64,000 nucleotides of DNA from an uncultured Blautia sp. (GCA_900543715.1 UQSX01000001.1:62001-126000), one strand, 5' to 3'. Numbered from the stretch's first letter, positions 25,668 to 33,943 are shown. Program-made: numbers and translations. The notes: generated by a model from the sequence alone, not told the origin.

Positions 25668-27920
25668 ATGAAATTTACAGATGGTTATTGGTCTATGAAA
25701 AAAGAAATGAGCCCTCTTTTTGCTGTGGAGTATGCAGACTCCAGAGTCCAGGGCAGCGAACTGACGATTTATGCCCCTGGCAAACACATTTCCAACAGAG
25801 GAGACTGCCTGAATCTGGGAATGCTGACCATCCGTCTTTCCAGTCCCATGGAAGACGTGATCAAGGTATCTATTGTACACTTTGAAGGAACCGCTTATAA
25901 AGGTCCCTTTGCCCAGGTGGCAGAAACCAACCCGGCAGTTTCCATTGAAGAGACAGAAGATTTTATCGTGTATCAGACAGGAAAGACAAAAGCCGTGGTT
26001 GACAAGCGGCCAAATTCCTGGGGGATCCGTTTCTTAAGCGGGGACCGGGAGCTGACCAGCACAGGGTTTAGGAACATGGCAAATATTAAAAACAACGCTA
26101 CCGGAAAGACCTATACTGTAGAGGCCCTGGCGATTGATGTAGATGAATATATCTACGGGCTGGGAGAACGGTTTACACCCTTTGTAAAGAACGGTCAGAC
26201 CGTGGAAATGTGGAACGAAGACGGAGGAACTGCCAGCGAGATCGCATATAAAAACATTCCTTTCTATATCACCAACAAAGGCTACGGCGTACTCTTGGAC
26301 AATGAAGGGGACGCCTCCTATGAGATTGCCAGCGAGAAAGTGGAGAGGATCCAGTTCTCTGTGGAAGGTGAGAGACTGGACTATTATTTCATAAATGGAG
26401 AGACACCCAAGGGAACGATCCAGAAATATACCCAGCTTACCGGAAAACCTGCCCTTCCTCCTGCCTGGTCCTTTGGTCTGTGGCTGACGACTTCTTTTAC
26501 CACCAACTATGATGAAGAGACCACCAGCAGTTTTATCCAGGGAATGGCAGACCGGGATATTCCTCTTCATGTGTTCCACTTTGACTGCTACTGGATGGAA
26601 GTTTATGAGTGGTGCAACTTTACCTGGGATCCTAAGACCTTCCCAGATCCAAAAGCCATGCTTCAGAGATATCATGACCGGGGACTGAAGATCTGCGTCT
26701 GGATCAACCCTTACATCGGACAGAAATCTCCCCTTTTCAGAGAAGGCATGGAAGGCGGATATCTGGTGAAAAAAGCCAACGGGGACGTATGGCAGACAGA
26801 TATGTGGCAGGCCGGCATGGGACTGGTGGACTTTACAAATCCTCAGGCTGTGAAATGGTATCAGGATAAGCTGAAGACTCTGCTGGATATGGGCGTGGAC
26901 TGCTTTAAAACAGATTTTGGCGAGAGGATCCCTGTAAAGGACATGGCTTACTTCGACGGCTCGGATCCGGTGAAGATGCACAATTACTATACATTCTTAT
27001 ATAATCAGGCAGTATTTGAACTTCTGGAAAGAGAGAGAGGAGAAGGAGAGGCTGTACTGTTTGCCAGGTCTGCAACTGTGGGAGGACAGATGTTCCCTGC
27101 TCATTGGGGAGGAGACTGCTCTGCCTCTTATCCGTCTATGGCGGAAACCCTGAGGAGCGGCCTGTCCCTGGCCTGCGGCGGTTTTGGATTCTGGAGCCAC
27201 GATATCAGCGGATTTGAAAATACAGCTCCTGCGGATATTTACAAGAGATGGTGCCAGTTTGGACTTTTAAGCTCTCATAGCCGTCTTCATGGATCCACAT
27301 CTTACAGAGTTCCCTGGCTTTTCGATGAGGAAGCCTGCGATGTGCTTCGGAAATTTGTAAAATTGAAATGTGCGCTGATGCCTTATCTTTACAGGCAGGC
27401 AGTGACCGCTCATGAAGAAGGAACGCCTATGATGCGGCCTATGTTTGTGGAATTTCCGGAAGACAGGACCTGCGAGACTCTGGATAAGCAATATATGATG
27501 GGAGATTCCCTTCTGGCAGCGCCGGTATTTAAAGAATCCGGCCAGGTGGAATACTATGTTCCCCAGGGAACCTGGTATAACATTCTCACGGAGGAGACTG
27601 TAGAGGGCGGAAGATGGCACAAGGATACCTTTGACTATTTCTCCATGCCTCTTCTGGCAAGACCAAACAGCATCCTGGCAACAGGCAGTCATGATGAGCG
27701 TCCGGATTATGATTTCGCTCAGGGCGTGACTTTGAACCTGGTATGTTTTGAGGATGGAGCCCAGGCAGAGACTGTGATCACAGATGTGAGAGGAAATGCG
27801 GTAATGTGGGTGAAAGCTCAGAGACAGGGAAACAAGATACTGGTAGAGACCAAAGGGCAGGATCAGAATTTTACCTGCAGGGTACTGGGTGACGAAGAAC
27901 TGGAAATTGTTTTGAAATAG
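25668..27920 (+). CDS. yicI: Glycoside hydrolase family 31 alpha-xylosidase
   Basis: Predicted cytosolic alpha-xylosidase that removes alpha-1,6-xylose from xyloglucan oligosaccharides (isoprimeverose type). The 750-residue protein has the nucleophile D416 in FKTDFGERIP and the acid/base D483 in HWGGDC. The numbering nearly equals that of E. coli YicI (416 and 482), and the KTDFGERIP form is specific for the alpha-xylosidase branch of GH31. Other conserved parts are YIYGLGERFTPF and WINPYIGQKSPLF. It is the last gene of the rightward operon, after AAGGAG, and is closed by a bidirectional terminator. With GH3 it would strip xyloglucan fragments stepwise. Confidence 0.93.
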   Translation: MKFTDGYWSMKKEMSPLFAVEYADSRVQGSELTIYAPGKHISNRGDCLNLGMLTIRLSSPMEDVIKVSIVHFEGTAYKGPFAQVAETNPAVSIEETEDFIVYQTGKTKAVVDKRPNSWGIRFLSGDRELTSTGFRNMANIKNNATGKTYTVEALAIDVDEYIYGLGERFTPFVKNGQTVEMWNEDGGTASEIAYKNIPFYITNKGYGVLLDNEGDASYEIASEKVERIQFSVEGERLDYYFINGETPKGTIQKYTQLTGKPALPPAWSFGLWLTTSFTTNYDEETTSSFIQGMADRDIPLHVFHFDCYWMEVYEWCNFTWDPKTFPDPKAMLQRYHDRGLKICVWINPYIGQKSPLFREGMEGGYLVKKANGDVWQTDMWQAGMGLVDFTNPQAVKWYQDKLKTLLDMGVDCFKTDFGERIPVKDMAYFDGSDPVKMHNYYTFLYNQAVFELLERERGEGEAVLFARSATVGGQMFPAHWGGDCSASYPSMAETLRSGLSLACGGFGFWSHDISGFENTAPADIYKRWCQFGLLSSHSRLHGSTSYRVPWLFDEEACDVLRKFVKLKCALMPYLYRQAVTAHEEGTPMMRPMFVEFPEDRTCETLDKQYMMGDSLLAAPVFKESGQVEYYVPQGTWYNILTEETVEGGRWHKDTFDYFSMPLLARPNSILATGSHDERPDYDFAQGVTLNLVCFEDGAQAETVITDVRGNAVMWVKAQRQGNKILVETKGQDQNFTCRVLGDEELEIVLK

Positions 27921-27928
27921 GGTTTTAG

Positions 27929-27988
27929 AAAAAGACCAATAAAAGTATGATCACGGCAAAAGCCTGACTTACTTTTATCGGTCTTTTT
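27929..27988. terminator. Bidirectional intrinsic terminator
   Basis: AAAAAGACCAATAAAAGTA (27929-27947) is matched by TACTTTTATCGGTCTTTTT (27970-27988), one mismatch, with a 22-base loop. A/T runs on both sides serve both the rightward alpha-xylosidase gene and the convergent alarmone synthetase gene. Confidence 0.9.
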
Positions 27989-27991
27989 CGT

Positions 27992-28663
27992 TTATGCGTC
28001 AGAAGGAAGAACTTTTTCGCTTCTCTTGGCGCTGAATTCCTGAATCGTCTTATTTAAAGAGAGCATTCGGGCGTCCAGATTTTCTACGATCTTGGAACAT
28101 TCCTGAAGCTCGCGGCTGATATAATCCGGTGCATTGCCCTCAAATTTATAATAGATCTTATGTTCCAGGCTGGCCCAGAAATCCTGTGCCACTGTACGGA
28201 TCTGGATCTCCACTATGGTATCCACAAATCCTCCGGAAAGATAAATGGGAACAGACACCAACATATGATAACTCTGGTAACCGCTGTCTTTCGGCCGTTT
28301 GATATAATCTTTCAGAGAAATGATCTTTAAGTCTCCCTGCTTCGTGAGCATATCTGCAATAAGATAAATATCCGAAGTGAAAGAGCAGATAATGCGGACT
28401 CCCGCAATGTCCCGGACATGTTTTACCATGTTCTGAACATTCACTTCATAACCGTTTTTCTTCAGCTTTTTTACGATGCTTTCCGGTGTTTTGATCCTGG
28501 ATTTTATATGTTCTATGGGCGTGTAGTGGTGTACATGCTGGAATTCGTCATTGAGTATTTCAATCTTGGTATTGATTTCCTTTAATGCGGCATTGTAAAG
28601 GAACATAAGGGTTTCCCAGCTGTCTACATCCTCATATAAATGTATATTCGGAGTTTTATCCAA
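27992..28663 (-). CDS. relQ: Small alarmone synthetase, RelQ/YjbM type
   Basis: A 223-residue GTP pyrophosphokinase expected to make (p)ppGpp from GTP/GDP and ATP. It has the RelA_SpoT synthetase domain only: IKSRIKTPESIVKKL, VRDIAGVRIICSF, KDYIKRPKDSGYQSYHM and VEIQIRTVAQDFWASLEHKI are the classic blocks, with no hydrolase or regulatory domain, as in RelP/RelQ. The only possible start is TTG 28663: a TGA in frame is directly upstream, and an AAGGAGGTGG ribosome site precedes it by about 10 bases. An out-of-frame ATG (ATG ATT GGA TAA) lies between ribosome site and start and may reduce translation. Confidence 0.93.
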   Translation of the reverse strand: MDKTPNIHLYEDVDSWETLMFLYNAALKEINTKIEILNDEFQHVHHYTPIEHIKSRIKTPESIVKKLKKNGYEVNVQNMVKHVRDIAGVRIICSFTSDIYLIADMLTKQGDLKIISLKDYIKRPKDSGYQSYHMLVSVPIYLSGGFVDTIVEIQIRTVAQDFWASLEHKIYYKFEGNAPDYISRELQECSKIVENLDARMLSLNKTIQEFSAKRSEKVLPSDA

Positions 28664-28691
28664 TCATATTCCACCTCCTTTAACCAGAATA

Positions 28692-28752
28692 TTTCCTGTT
28701 TTCAGAAAAAACAGGAAAATGCCGCTTTCCTACAGTATAGCAAAAAAGCGGC
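28692..28752 (-). terminator. Terminator of the EIIC-like gene
   Basis: Read leftward, AAGCCGC-type arms (28745-28752 and 28721-28728, sequence GCCGCTTT/AAAGCGGC) form a hairpin. A second hairpin, TTTCCTGTTTT/AAAACAGGAAA, follows at 28692-28718 with T-rich flanks. Both lie between the EIIC-like gene and relQ on the minus strand. Confidence 0.7.
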
Positions 28753-28785
28753 AATTAGTCAAAAGTTTAACATCTTTTCCTGCAT

Positions 28786-29844
28786 TTACATATCCAGCTT
28801 CATATCTCCTGGTTTTATCAATCCCATTTTACGCATATTTTCTGCAATGGCCAGAGAAAGGATACCAGGCAGGAGAAAATGAAGAAGAACGATCTTTACC
28901 AATACGATTACCGGGTCTTCTGCGGCAGTCATGGTCTGCCAGGTCATGATCTGACCTACAAAACCTGCAGTACCCATTCCGGAACCGGTAGCATTGTTGG
29001 TCATTCCGGCCAGCACAGTCCCCACAGGGCCTAAGATGGCGCTGGAAATGATAGCCGGAAGCCAGATAAGAGGATGGCGCATGATATTGGGGACCTGGAG
29101 CATAGACGTTCCGATCCCCTGAGCCAGGAGTCCGGAGAGTCCGTTTTCTCTATAGCTGGCTACGGCAAAGCCCACCATATTACAGCAGCAGCCAATGGTA
29201 GCAGCTCCGGCAGCCAGACCGGAAAGATTCAGGATCACGCCCAGGGCGGCAGAACTGATAGGCAGAGTCAATATCATACCCATAAGTACAGACACCACGA
29301 TTCCCATCAGAAGAGGCTGTTGTTCAGTTCCCCAGTTGATCATGGCGCCCAGCTGGTTCATCAGCCGGCTGATCGGAGGACCTACCCAGATTCCTACAAG
29401 AGAACCGCCCAGGATTCCCGCCATGGGAGCAAGGATAATGTCCAGTTTGGTTTTTCCGGCGATAAGCCGGGAAAGCTCAATAGCTACATAAGAAGCGATA
29501 AAAGCCCCCAGAGGCTCGCCGGGGCCGGAAAGTATCACAGCGCCTGTGTCAGAAAAAACAGTTCCCGCTGAGATATTTCCTGCAAATCCGCCTACCATAC
29601 CGGCAGTGACTGCGGAAAGTACCACCAGGGAGCTTTCCTTAAAGCGGCAGGCAACACCTGCGCCGATACCTGCGCCAGTCATGGCAGCAGCGAATTTTCC
29701 AAACTGGTAGATCAGAGTACCCCAGGGCCCTCCTATCAGATTTCCGATCTGCTGGATGATCGTACCGATGATCAATGTGGCAAAAAGGCCGTAAGCCATT
29801 CCGCTGAGGCCTTCAATAAAAATCCGGTTTAATATTTTTTTCAC
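28786..29844 (-). CDS. PTS EIIC-like membrane protein (PTS_EIIC_2 family)
   Basis: A 352-residue integral membrane protein with about nine to ten hydrophobic segments and many Gly/Ala-rich helices (MTGAGIGAGVACRF, LAGMTNNATGSGMGTAGFVGQIMTW). It matches the PTS_EIIC_2 family, whose members resemble sugar-PTS IIC channels but are encoded without IIA or IIB partners, as here. The transported solute is unknown. The start is GTG 29844 with AGGAG eight bases upstream. It is 13 bases after an S1-domain protein gene, so the two share a transcript. Residues ..SGPGEPLGAFIASYVAIELS may form the substrate loop; this is a guess from similarity to IIC proteins. Confidence 0.82.
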   Translation of the reverse strand: MKKILNRIFIEGLSGMAYGLFATLIIGTIIQQIGNLIGGPWGTLIYQFGKFAAAMTGAGIGAGVACRFKESSLVVLSAVTAGMVGGFAGNISAGTVFSDTGAVILSGPGEPLGAFIASYVAIELSRLIAGKTKLDIILAPMAGILGGSLVGIWVGPPISRLMNQLGAMINWGTEQQPLLMGIVVSVLMGMILTLPISSAALGVILNLSGLAAGAATIGCCCNMVGFAVASYRENGLSGLLAQGIGTSMLQVPNIMRHPLIWLPAIISSAILGPVGTVLAGMTNNATGSGMGTAGFVGQIMTWQTMTAAEDPVIVLVKIVLLHFLLPGILSLAIAENMRKMGLIKPGDMKLDM

Positions 29845-29857
29845 GGGTTTTCTCCTG

Positions 29858-30565
29858 TCAATTATCGATTTTCAGATTTTTCAGGAGAGAACCTAAGGAT
29901 GTGGAAATTTCTTCGCTTTTCGGCAGTTTGAAATCCGGCTCCTCATTCTTTTCTTCCTGAGGTTCGGCAAGAGCTTTTATGCTCAGGCTGATCTTGCCGT
30001 CTTCGTTTTTGATAACTTTCGCCTTTACCTGATCTCCTACGGAAAGAACGGCTTTAGGAGATTTGATCCTCTTTTCAGAAATCTGGGAAACGTGGACCAA
30101 TCCGGAAATGTGATCTCCCAGGTCGATGAAAGCTCCGTAGGTCTGGAGAGATTCTACAGTTCCTTCTACAATACTGCCGACCTGTATGTTCTGGATTTTT
30201 TCCAGTCTTTCCTCCTTCTCTTTCTCCCTCAGAACCTCTCTGGCGGAGAGAACCAGACGATTTTCCTGCTCATCAGCCTCGATTACTCTGACAGAGAGGG
30301 TTTTCTTTAAATAATCCTCAGGATTTTCTACATAATGAAGAGCAAGCTGAGATACGGGGATAAAAGCACGTATACCTTCCACATAGGCAATGACGCCGCC
30401 TTTAACGATACCTTCCACGGTAACTTCAAAAGCTTCTTTATCCTCTTTCATCTGAGTCAGCTTGTCCCAGATCAGCATATCATCATCCCGGAAATTAGAA
30501 AAAGATGCGTTGATCTCATTCATATAATCGTCCATGGTTTCCTGTTTCTTAGTTTCTTCTGACAT
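29858..30565 (-). CDS. S1 RNA-binding domain protein
   Basis: A 235-residue protein with two S1 domains, at about residues 45-115 (VTVEGIVKGGVIAYVEGIRAFIPVSQL) and 128-197 (IVEGTVESLQTYGAFIDLGDHISGLVHVSQIS). Acidic tails flank both sides. It is shorter than true ribosomal protein S1 but typical of the clostridial S1-like proteins that bind single-stranded RNA, probably at ribosomes. AAGGAGGAGCAACAT precedes the ATG at 30565, a very strong ribosome site. It starts a short leftward operon with the EIIC-like gene; no functional link between them is evident. Confidence 0.88.
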   Translation of the reverse strand: MSEETKKQETMDDYMNEINASFSNFRDDDMLIWDKLTQMKEDKEAFEVTVEGIVKGGVIAYVEGIRAFIPVSQLALHYVENPEDYLKKTLSVRVIEADEQENRLVLSAREVLREKEKEERLEKIQNIQVGSIVEGTVESLQTYGAFIDLGDHISGLVHVSQISEKRIKSPKAVLSVGDQVKAKVIKNEDGKISLSIKALAEPQEEKNEEPDFKLPKSEEISTSLGSLLKNLKIDN

Positions 30566-30599
30566 ATGTTGCTCCTCCTTAAATTACTGCTTTATAAAT

Positions 30600-30734
30600 T
30601 CAGGCATGTTCATGCAGGCATGAAATGCCTGAGCCAGGGGGAATGATATCCCCCTGAATTACTCCGCCCTTCGGGCTCCCGCAATTCAGAAAAACATTCG
30701 CATTCCGCTCTGCCGAGCTCCATGCTCATGTTTT
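30600..30734 (-). repeat. Hairpin-rich intergenic element, copy 1
   Basis: Read on the minus strand this stretch begins AAACATGAGCATGGAGCTCG (from 30734), followed by GCAGAGCGGAATGC. Next comes GGGAGCCCGAAGGGCGGA (30663-30680), then a CAGGGGGA/TCCCCCTG hairpin (30635-30656), then an arm with TTTCATGCCTGCATGAA. The same words occur at 33763-33855 on the plus strand. It fills most of the 318-bp gap between the S1-protein gene and the pyrophosphatase gene. It has no supported reading frame. Confidence 0.65.
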
Positions 30735-30738
30735 AGGC

Positions 30739-30793
30739 GGGTTCCAACTTCAGGCTCTATTCTGCAAGCAGATAAAGCCTGACCTTTGAACCC
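30739..30793. other. Long interrupted stem-loop upstream of pyrophosphatase promoter
   Basis: GGGTTC (30739-30744) pairs with GAACCC (30788-30793). After symmetric 5-base internal loops, TCAGGCT (30750-30756) pairs with AGCCTGA (30776-30782), and a small TCTG/CAGA tip lies inside. The symmetric internal loop makes it look like a structured RNA or a complex operator. It matches no family I recognise and ends 20 bases before the -35 box of the next promoter. Confidence 0.5.
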
Positions 30794-30812
30794 TGGGGAT
30801 ATCATAACATAA

Positions 30813-30841
30813 TTGCCAGGAAATTAGAAGTGTGATAGTAT
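30813..30841 (+). promoter_or_regulatory. Promoter of the pyrophosphatase gene
   Basis: TTGCCA (30813-30818) and TAGTAT (30836-30841) are 17 bases apart. A TG one base before the -10 box (TGATAGTAT) makes it an extended -10 promoter. Confidence 0.65.
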
Positions 30842-30883
30842 AAAAAAAGAAGCGGAAATGACCTTTTGGAAAGGAAAAGAGGA

Positions 30884-32542
30884 ATGGCAAAGCAGAGGAA
30901 AATTTATATTATCGGGCATAAAAATCCGGATACGGACTCCATTTGTTCAGCGATCGCTTATGCGGATTTTAAGAACCGGCTGAATAAAGGAAATAGATAT
31001 GCAGCGAAAAGAGCAGGACAGATAAATGAAGAGACAGAGTATGTGCTGAAGCGGTTTGGTGTGGATGCACCGGGGTATCTTTCTGACGTGGGAACTCAGG
31101 TGAAGGATATGGAAATCCGGGAGACGCCGGGAGTGGAGAACAGTATTTCCATAAAGGATGCCTGGGCGATCATGAAACAGACCAGTGCGGTGACGCTGCC
31201 GATCACTAATGAGGGCGGTCAGCTGGAGGGACTGATCACCACAGGAGACATTGCCAAATCCTATATGGATGCTCATGACAATTATTTCCTGTCAAATGCA
31301 AGAACTCAATTCAGAAGTATTGCAAATACTGTGGAAGGAAAGGTAGTTACCGGAAATCCCCATGGCTATTTTGTCAGGGGAAAGGTGGTTATCGGGGCGG
31401 CCCATCCGGACAAGCTGGGAGAATTCCTGGAAGAAGATGATCTGGTGATCCTTGGTGACAGGCATGAGGATCATCTTTGTGCCATAGAGCAGAATGTAAG
31501 CTGCATAATAGTATGTAATCATACAGAGGTGAGCCAGGATATCAAAGAAGCCGCCGAGAAAAATCAATGTGTGATCATACAGTCAGCTTTAGATACCTTC
31601 AGTGTGGCCAGGCTGATCAACCAGAGCATTCCTGTAAAACACATCATGAAAAAGGACAATCTCATTACCTTTCAGACCGATGATTATACAGACAAGATCA
31701 AGGACACCATGGTGAAAAACCGTCACAGGGCTTTTCCTGTGGTGAATAAACACGGAAAATATATTGGAACAGTATCCAGAAGAAATCTTCTGGGCATGAA
31801 GAAGAAACAGCTGATCCTTGTGGACCATAATGAGAAGACCCAGGCTGTGGATAATATTGATTCTGCGGAAATCCTGGAGATCATAGATCATCACAGACTG
31901 GGATCTCTGGAGACACTTCAGCCTATCATGTTCCGGAACCAGCCGGTAGGCTGTACAGCAACCATCCTTTATCAGATGTATGTGGAAAAAGCGCTGGAGA
32001 TCAGCCCTCAGATTGCAGGGCTGCTCTGTGCGGCTATTATCTCAGACACCCTTATGTTCCGATCTCCTACATGCACTTCTTCCGATAAAATGGCGGCAGG
32101 AGCTCTTGCCCTTATTGCAGGAATAAATATAGAAGAATTTGCAAAAGAAATGTTCACTGCAGGCAGCAACCTGAAGGGAAAGACTATTGAAGTTATTTTC
32201 TATCAGGATTTCAAGAGGTTCACTTCAGATAAGGTGAACTTCGGCGTGGGACAGATAAGTTCCATGAACTCAGATGAGCTGAAGGATCTGAAGAAGAGAC
32301 TTCTCCCGGTTATGAAGCATGAGTGCGGAAAGAACGGCATCTCGATGGTGTTCTTTATGCTGACAAATATTCTGGAGGAATCTTCAGAAATCCTCTGCTA
32401 TGGAGAAGGCAGTGAAAGATTAGTGAGAGAATCTTTTGATGTTCAGGAGGAGAAGGGAGGCTATCTGCTTCCCGGCGTGGTCTCCAGGAAGAAACAGCTG
32501 ATCCCGGCCTTTATCGGGACTCTCCAGCAGAGCAACAGCTGA
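30884..32542 (+). CDS. ppaC: Manganese-dependent inorganic pyrophosphatase with CBS and DRTGG domains
   Basis: Family II pyrophosphatase that hydrolyses pyrophosphate to phosphate in the cytosol, driving biosynthesis. The DHH core begins with IIGHKNPDTDSICSAIAYADF (9-29) and holds the IIDHHRLGSLET motif in the middle. Between these lies a regulatory insert: a CBS motif (about 70-130), a DRTGG-like region (about 140-240) and a second CBS motif (about 245-300). At 552 residues it is the long CBS-PPase form, whose activity is tuned by adenine nucleotides in characterised relatives. I start at ATG 30884; a TTG six codons earlier lies inside the ribosome-binding stretch. Confidence 0.93.
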   Translation: MAKQRKIYIIGHKNPDTDSICSAIAYADFKNRLNKGNRYAAKRAGQINEETEYVLKRFGVDAPGYLSDVGTQVKDMEIRETPGVENSISIKDAWAIMKQTSAVTLPITNEGGQLEGLITTGDIAKSYMDAHDNYFLSNARTQFRSIANTVEGKVVTGNPHGYFVRGKVVIGAAHPDKLGEFLEEDDLVILGDRHEDHLCAIEQNVSCIIVCNHTEVSQDIKEAAEKNQCVIIQSALDTFSVARLINQSIPVKHIMKKDNLITFQTDDYTDKIKDTMVKNRHRAFPVVNKHGKYIGTVSRRNLLGMKKKQLILVDHNEKTQAVDNIDSAEILEIIDHHRLGSLETLQPIMFRNQPVGCTATILYQMYVEKALEISPQIAGLLCAAIISDTLMFRSPTCTSSDKMAAGALALIAGINIEEFAKEMFTAGSNLKGKTIEVIFYQDFKRFTSDKVNFGVGQISSMNSDELKDLKKRLLPVMKHECGKNGISMVFFMLTNILEESSEILCYGEGSERLVRESFDVQEEKGGYLLPGVVSRKKQLIPAFIGTLQQSNS

Positions 32543-32561
32543 GGCAGGAGGAAGGACAGAT

Positions 32562-33146
32562 ATGAGCAAAATTGAATGGAAGGCAGGGAATATGCTGTAT
32601 CCCCTGCCTGTAGTCATGGTAACAGCGGCAGACGAGGAAGGACATGACAATATCATCACGGTGGCCTGGGCCGGAACAGTATGCACCAATCCTCCCATGG
32701 TCTCTATTTCTGTGCGGCCGGAGCGCCACACTTACCGGATGCTCCGTGAGACAGGAGAGTTTGTCATCAACCTTACCACAGAAAAACTGGCTTTTGCCAC
32801 AGACTACTGCGGCGTCAGATCCGGAAGAGACGTAGACAAATTTTTAGAAACAGGGCTGACCAGGGAGCCGGCCTCCCATGTAGGAGCCCCTATGATAAAG
32901 GAGTCTCCCGTATCCATAGAGTGCAGAGTGCGGGAGGAAAAGGAATATGGGAGCCATTGTGTATTTACCGCAGATGTGCTGGCTGTTCATGTAGATAAGG
33001 AATATATGGATGAAAAAGGAAAATTCGATCTGGCTATGGCCCGCCCCATTGTCTATTCCCATGGAGAATATTACGGCCTGGGCAAAAAGCTGGGGACTTT
33101 CGGATACAGTATCAAAAAAAGGAGAAAAAAGAAACAGAAGAAATGA
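32562..33146 (+). CDS. Flavin reductase-like (flavoredoxin family) protein
   Basis: A 194-residue FMN-binding protein of the flavin-reductase-like domain family. Characteristic segments are GNMLYPLPVVMVTAADEEGHDNIITVAWAG at the N-terminus, PPMVSISVRPERHTYRMLRETGEFVINL, and the VDKFLETGLT and APMIKESPVSIECRV blocks. Such proteins bind FMN and transfer electrons or act as flavoredoxins; the partner is unknown. The C-terminus is a basic KKRRKKKQKK tail. It lies 19 bases after the pyrophosphatase gene and overlaps the shikimate kinase gene by 4 bases (ATGA), so the three genes are one operon. Confidence 0.9.
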   Translation: MSKIEWKAGNMLYPLPVVMVTAADEEGHDNIITVAWAGTVCTNPPMVSISVRPERHTYRMLRETGEFVINLTTEKLAFATDYCGVRSGRDVDKFLETGLTREPASHVGAPMIKESPVSIECRVREEKEYGSHCVFTADVLAVHVDKEYMDEKGKFDLAMARPIVYSHGEYYGLGKKLGTFGYSIKKRRKKKQKK

Positions 33147-33649
33147 AAGACAATAAAGAAAATATTGTACTGATCGGCATGCCCGGATCGGGAAAAAGTA
33201 CAGTAGGAGTAATCCTGGCCAAGGTGCTGGGATATACCTTTGTGGATTCGGACCTGCTGATCCAGAAAGAAGAAAAAAGACTTCTGAAGGATATTATTGC
33301 CAGAGAGGGCCAGGAGGGATTCCTGAAGATCGAGAACCGGGTCAACAGTTCTATAGATACAGAAAAGTCTGTGATCGCTACAGGCGGAAGCGTAGTTTAT
33401 TGTCCTGAAGCCATGGAACACCTGAAAAAGATTGGAACAATCCTTTATCTGAAGCTGGATTATCAGGTTCTGAACAGAAGAGTCAGCAATCTTATCGGAC
33501 GGGGAGTGGTCCTTAAAAAAGGACAGACATTGAAGGATCTGTACGAAGAAAGAGTACCTCTCTATGAAAAATATGCGGATTATATTATTGATGAGAAAAA
33601 AACAGATGCAGAAGGAACTTTGCAGAAAATACTGGAAATTATAAAATAA
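33143..33649 (+). CDS. aroK: Shikimate kinase
   Basis: Phosphorylates shikimate with ATP on the way to chorismate and aromatic amino acids. The 168-residue protein has the P-loop GMPGSGKST (12-20), the DSDLLIQ substrate segment, an arginine-containing lid and the ATGGSVVY motif that stands for the usual GGG. Length fits the family. It is translationally coupled to the flavin reductase gene by an ATGA overlap. No other aromatic-pathway gene is adjacent. After the stop the sequence is AT-rich with no clear terminator before the next promoter. Confidence 0.92.
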   Translation: MKDNKENIVLIGMPGSGKSTVGVILAKVLGYTFVDSDLLIQKEEKRLLKDIIAREGQEGFLKIENRVNSSIDTEKSVIATGGSVVYCPEAMEHLKKIGTILYLKLDYQVLNRRVSNLIGRGVVLKKGQTLKDLYEERVPLYEKYADYIIDEKKTDAEGTLQKILEIIK

Positions 33650-33706
33650 TTACAGAATTAAAGTAAAATATAGGAAAAAAGTAGAGCGGTAAAATTTTAA
33701 TTTTTA

Positions 33707-33733
33707 TTTACAAAACCAATTATCTGTTATAAT
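33707..33733 (+). promoter_or_regulatory. Probable promoter of murA
   Basis: TTTACA (33707-33712) and a perfect TATAAT (33728-33733) are 15 bases apart, short but with a strong -10 box. The resulting leader of about 200 bases carries the hairpin element at 33763-33855. Confidence 0.55.
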
Positions 33734-33762
33734 ATTATGGGTAAGTCATAAAATGATACCAA

Positions 33763-33855
33763 GGGCCCAAAAGCCATGTGTTTCATGCTTGCATGAAAAA
33801 ACATGGCTTAGGGGCCCGAAAAACATGAGCAGGGAGCCCGAGAAGGGCGGACTGC
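33763..33855 (+). repeat. Hairpin-rich intergenic element, copy 2 (murA leader)
   Basis: A very strong stem begins the element: GGGCCC, AAGCCATGT, TTTCATGC, a TT turn, then GCATGAAA, ACATGGCTT and GGGGCCC (33763-33816). After it comes AAAACATGAGCAGGGAGCCC (from 33819), continuing GAGAAGGGCGGACTGC to 33855. The last part matches the minus strand of 30700-30734 at most positions, and the tip TTTCATGC-TGCATGAA is also shared with copy 1. A further GCCTGT/ACAGGC hairpin is at 33881-33899. It lies in the murA leader transcript; function unknown. Confidence 0.65.
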
Positions 33856-33943
33856 AAAACAGGGGAAATGGAGTATAAGGGCCTGTTTTTCGGACAGGCA
33901 GTTAAATATAGACAGGCATTAAGCCAAAATAAGAGGTGTGTAT

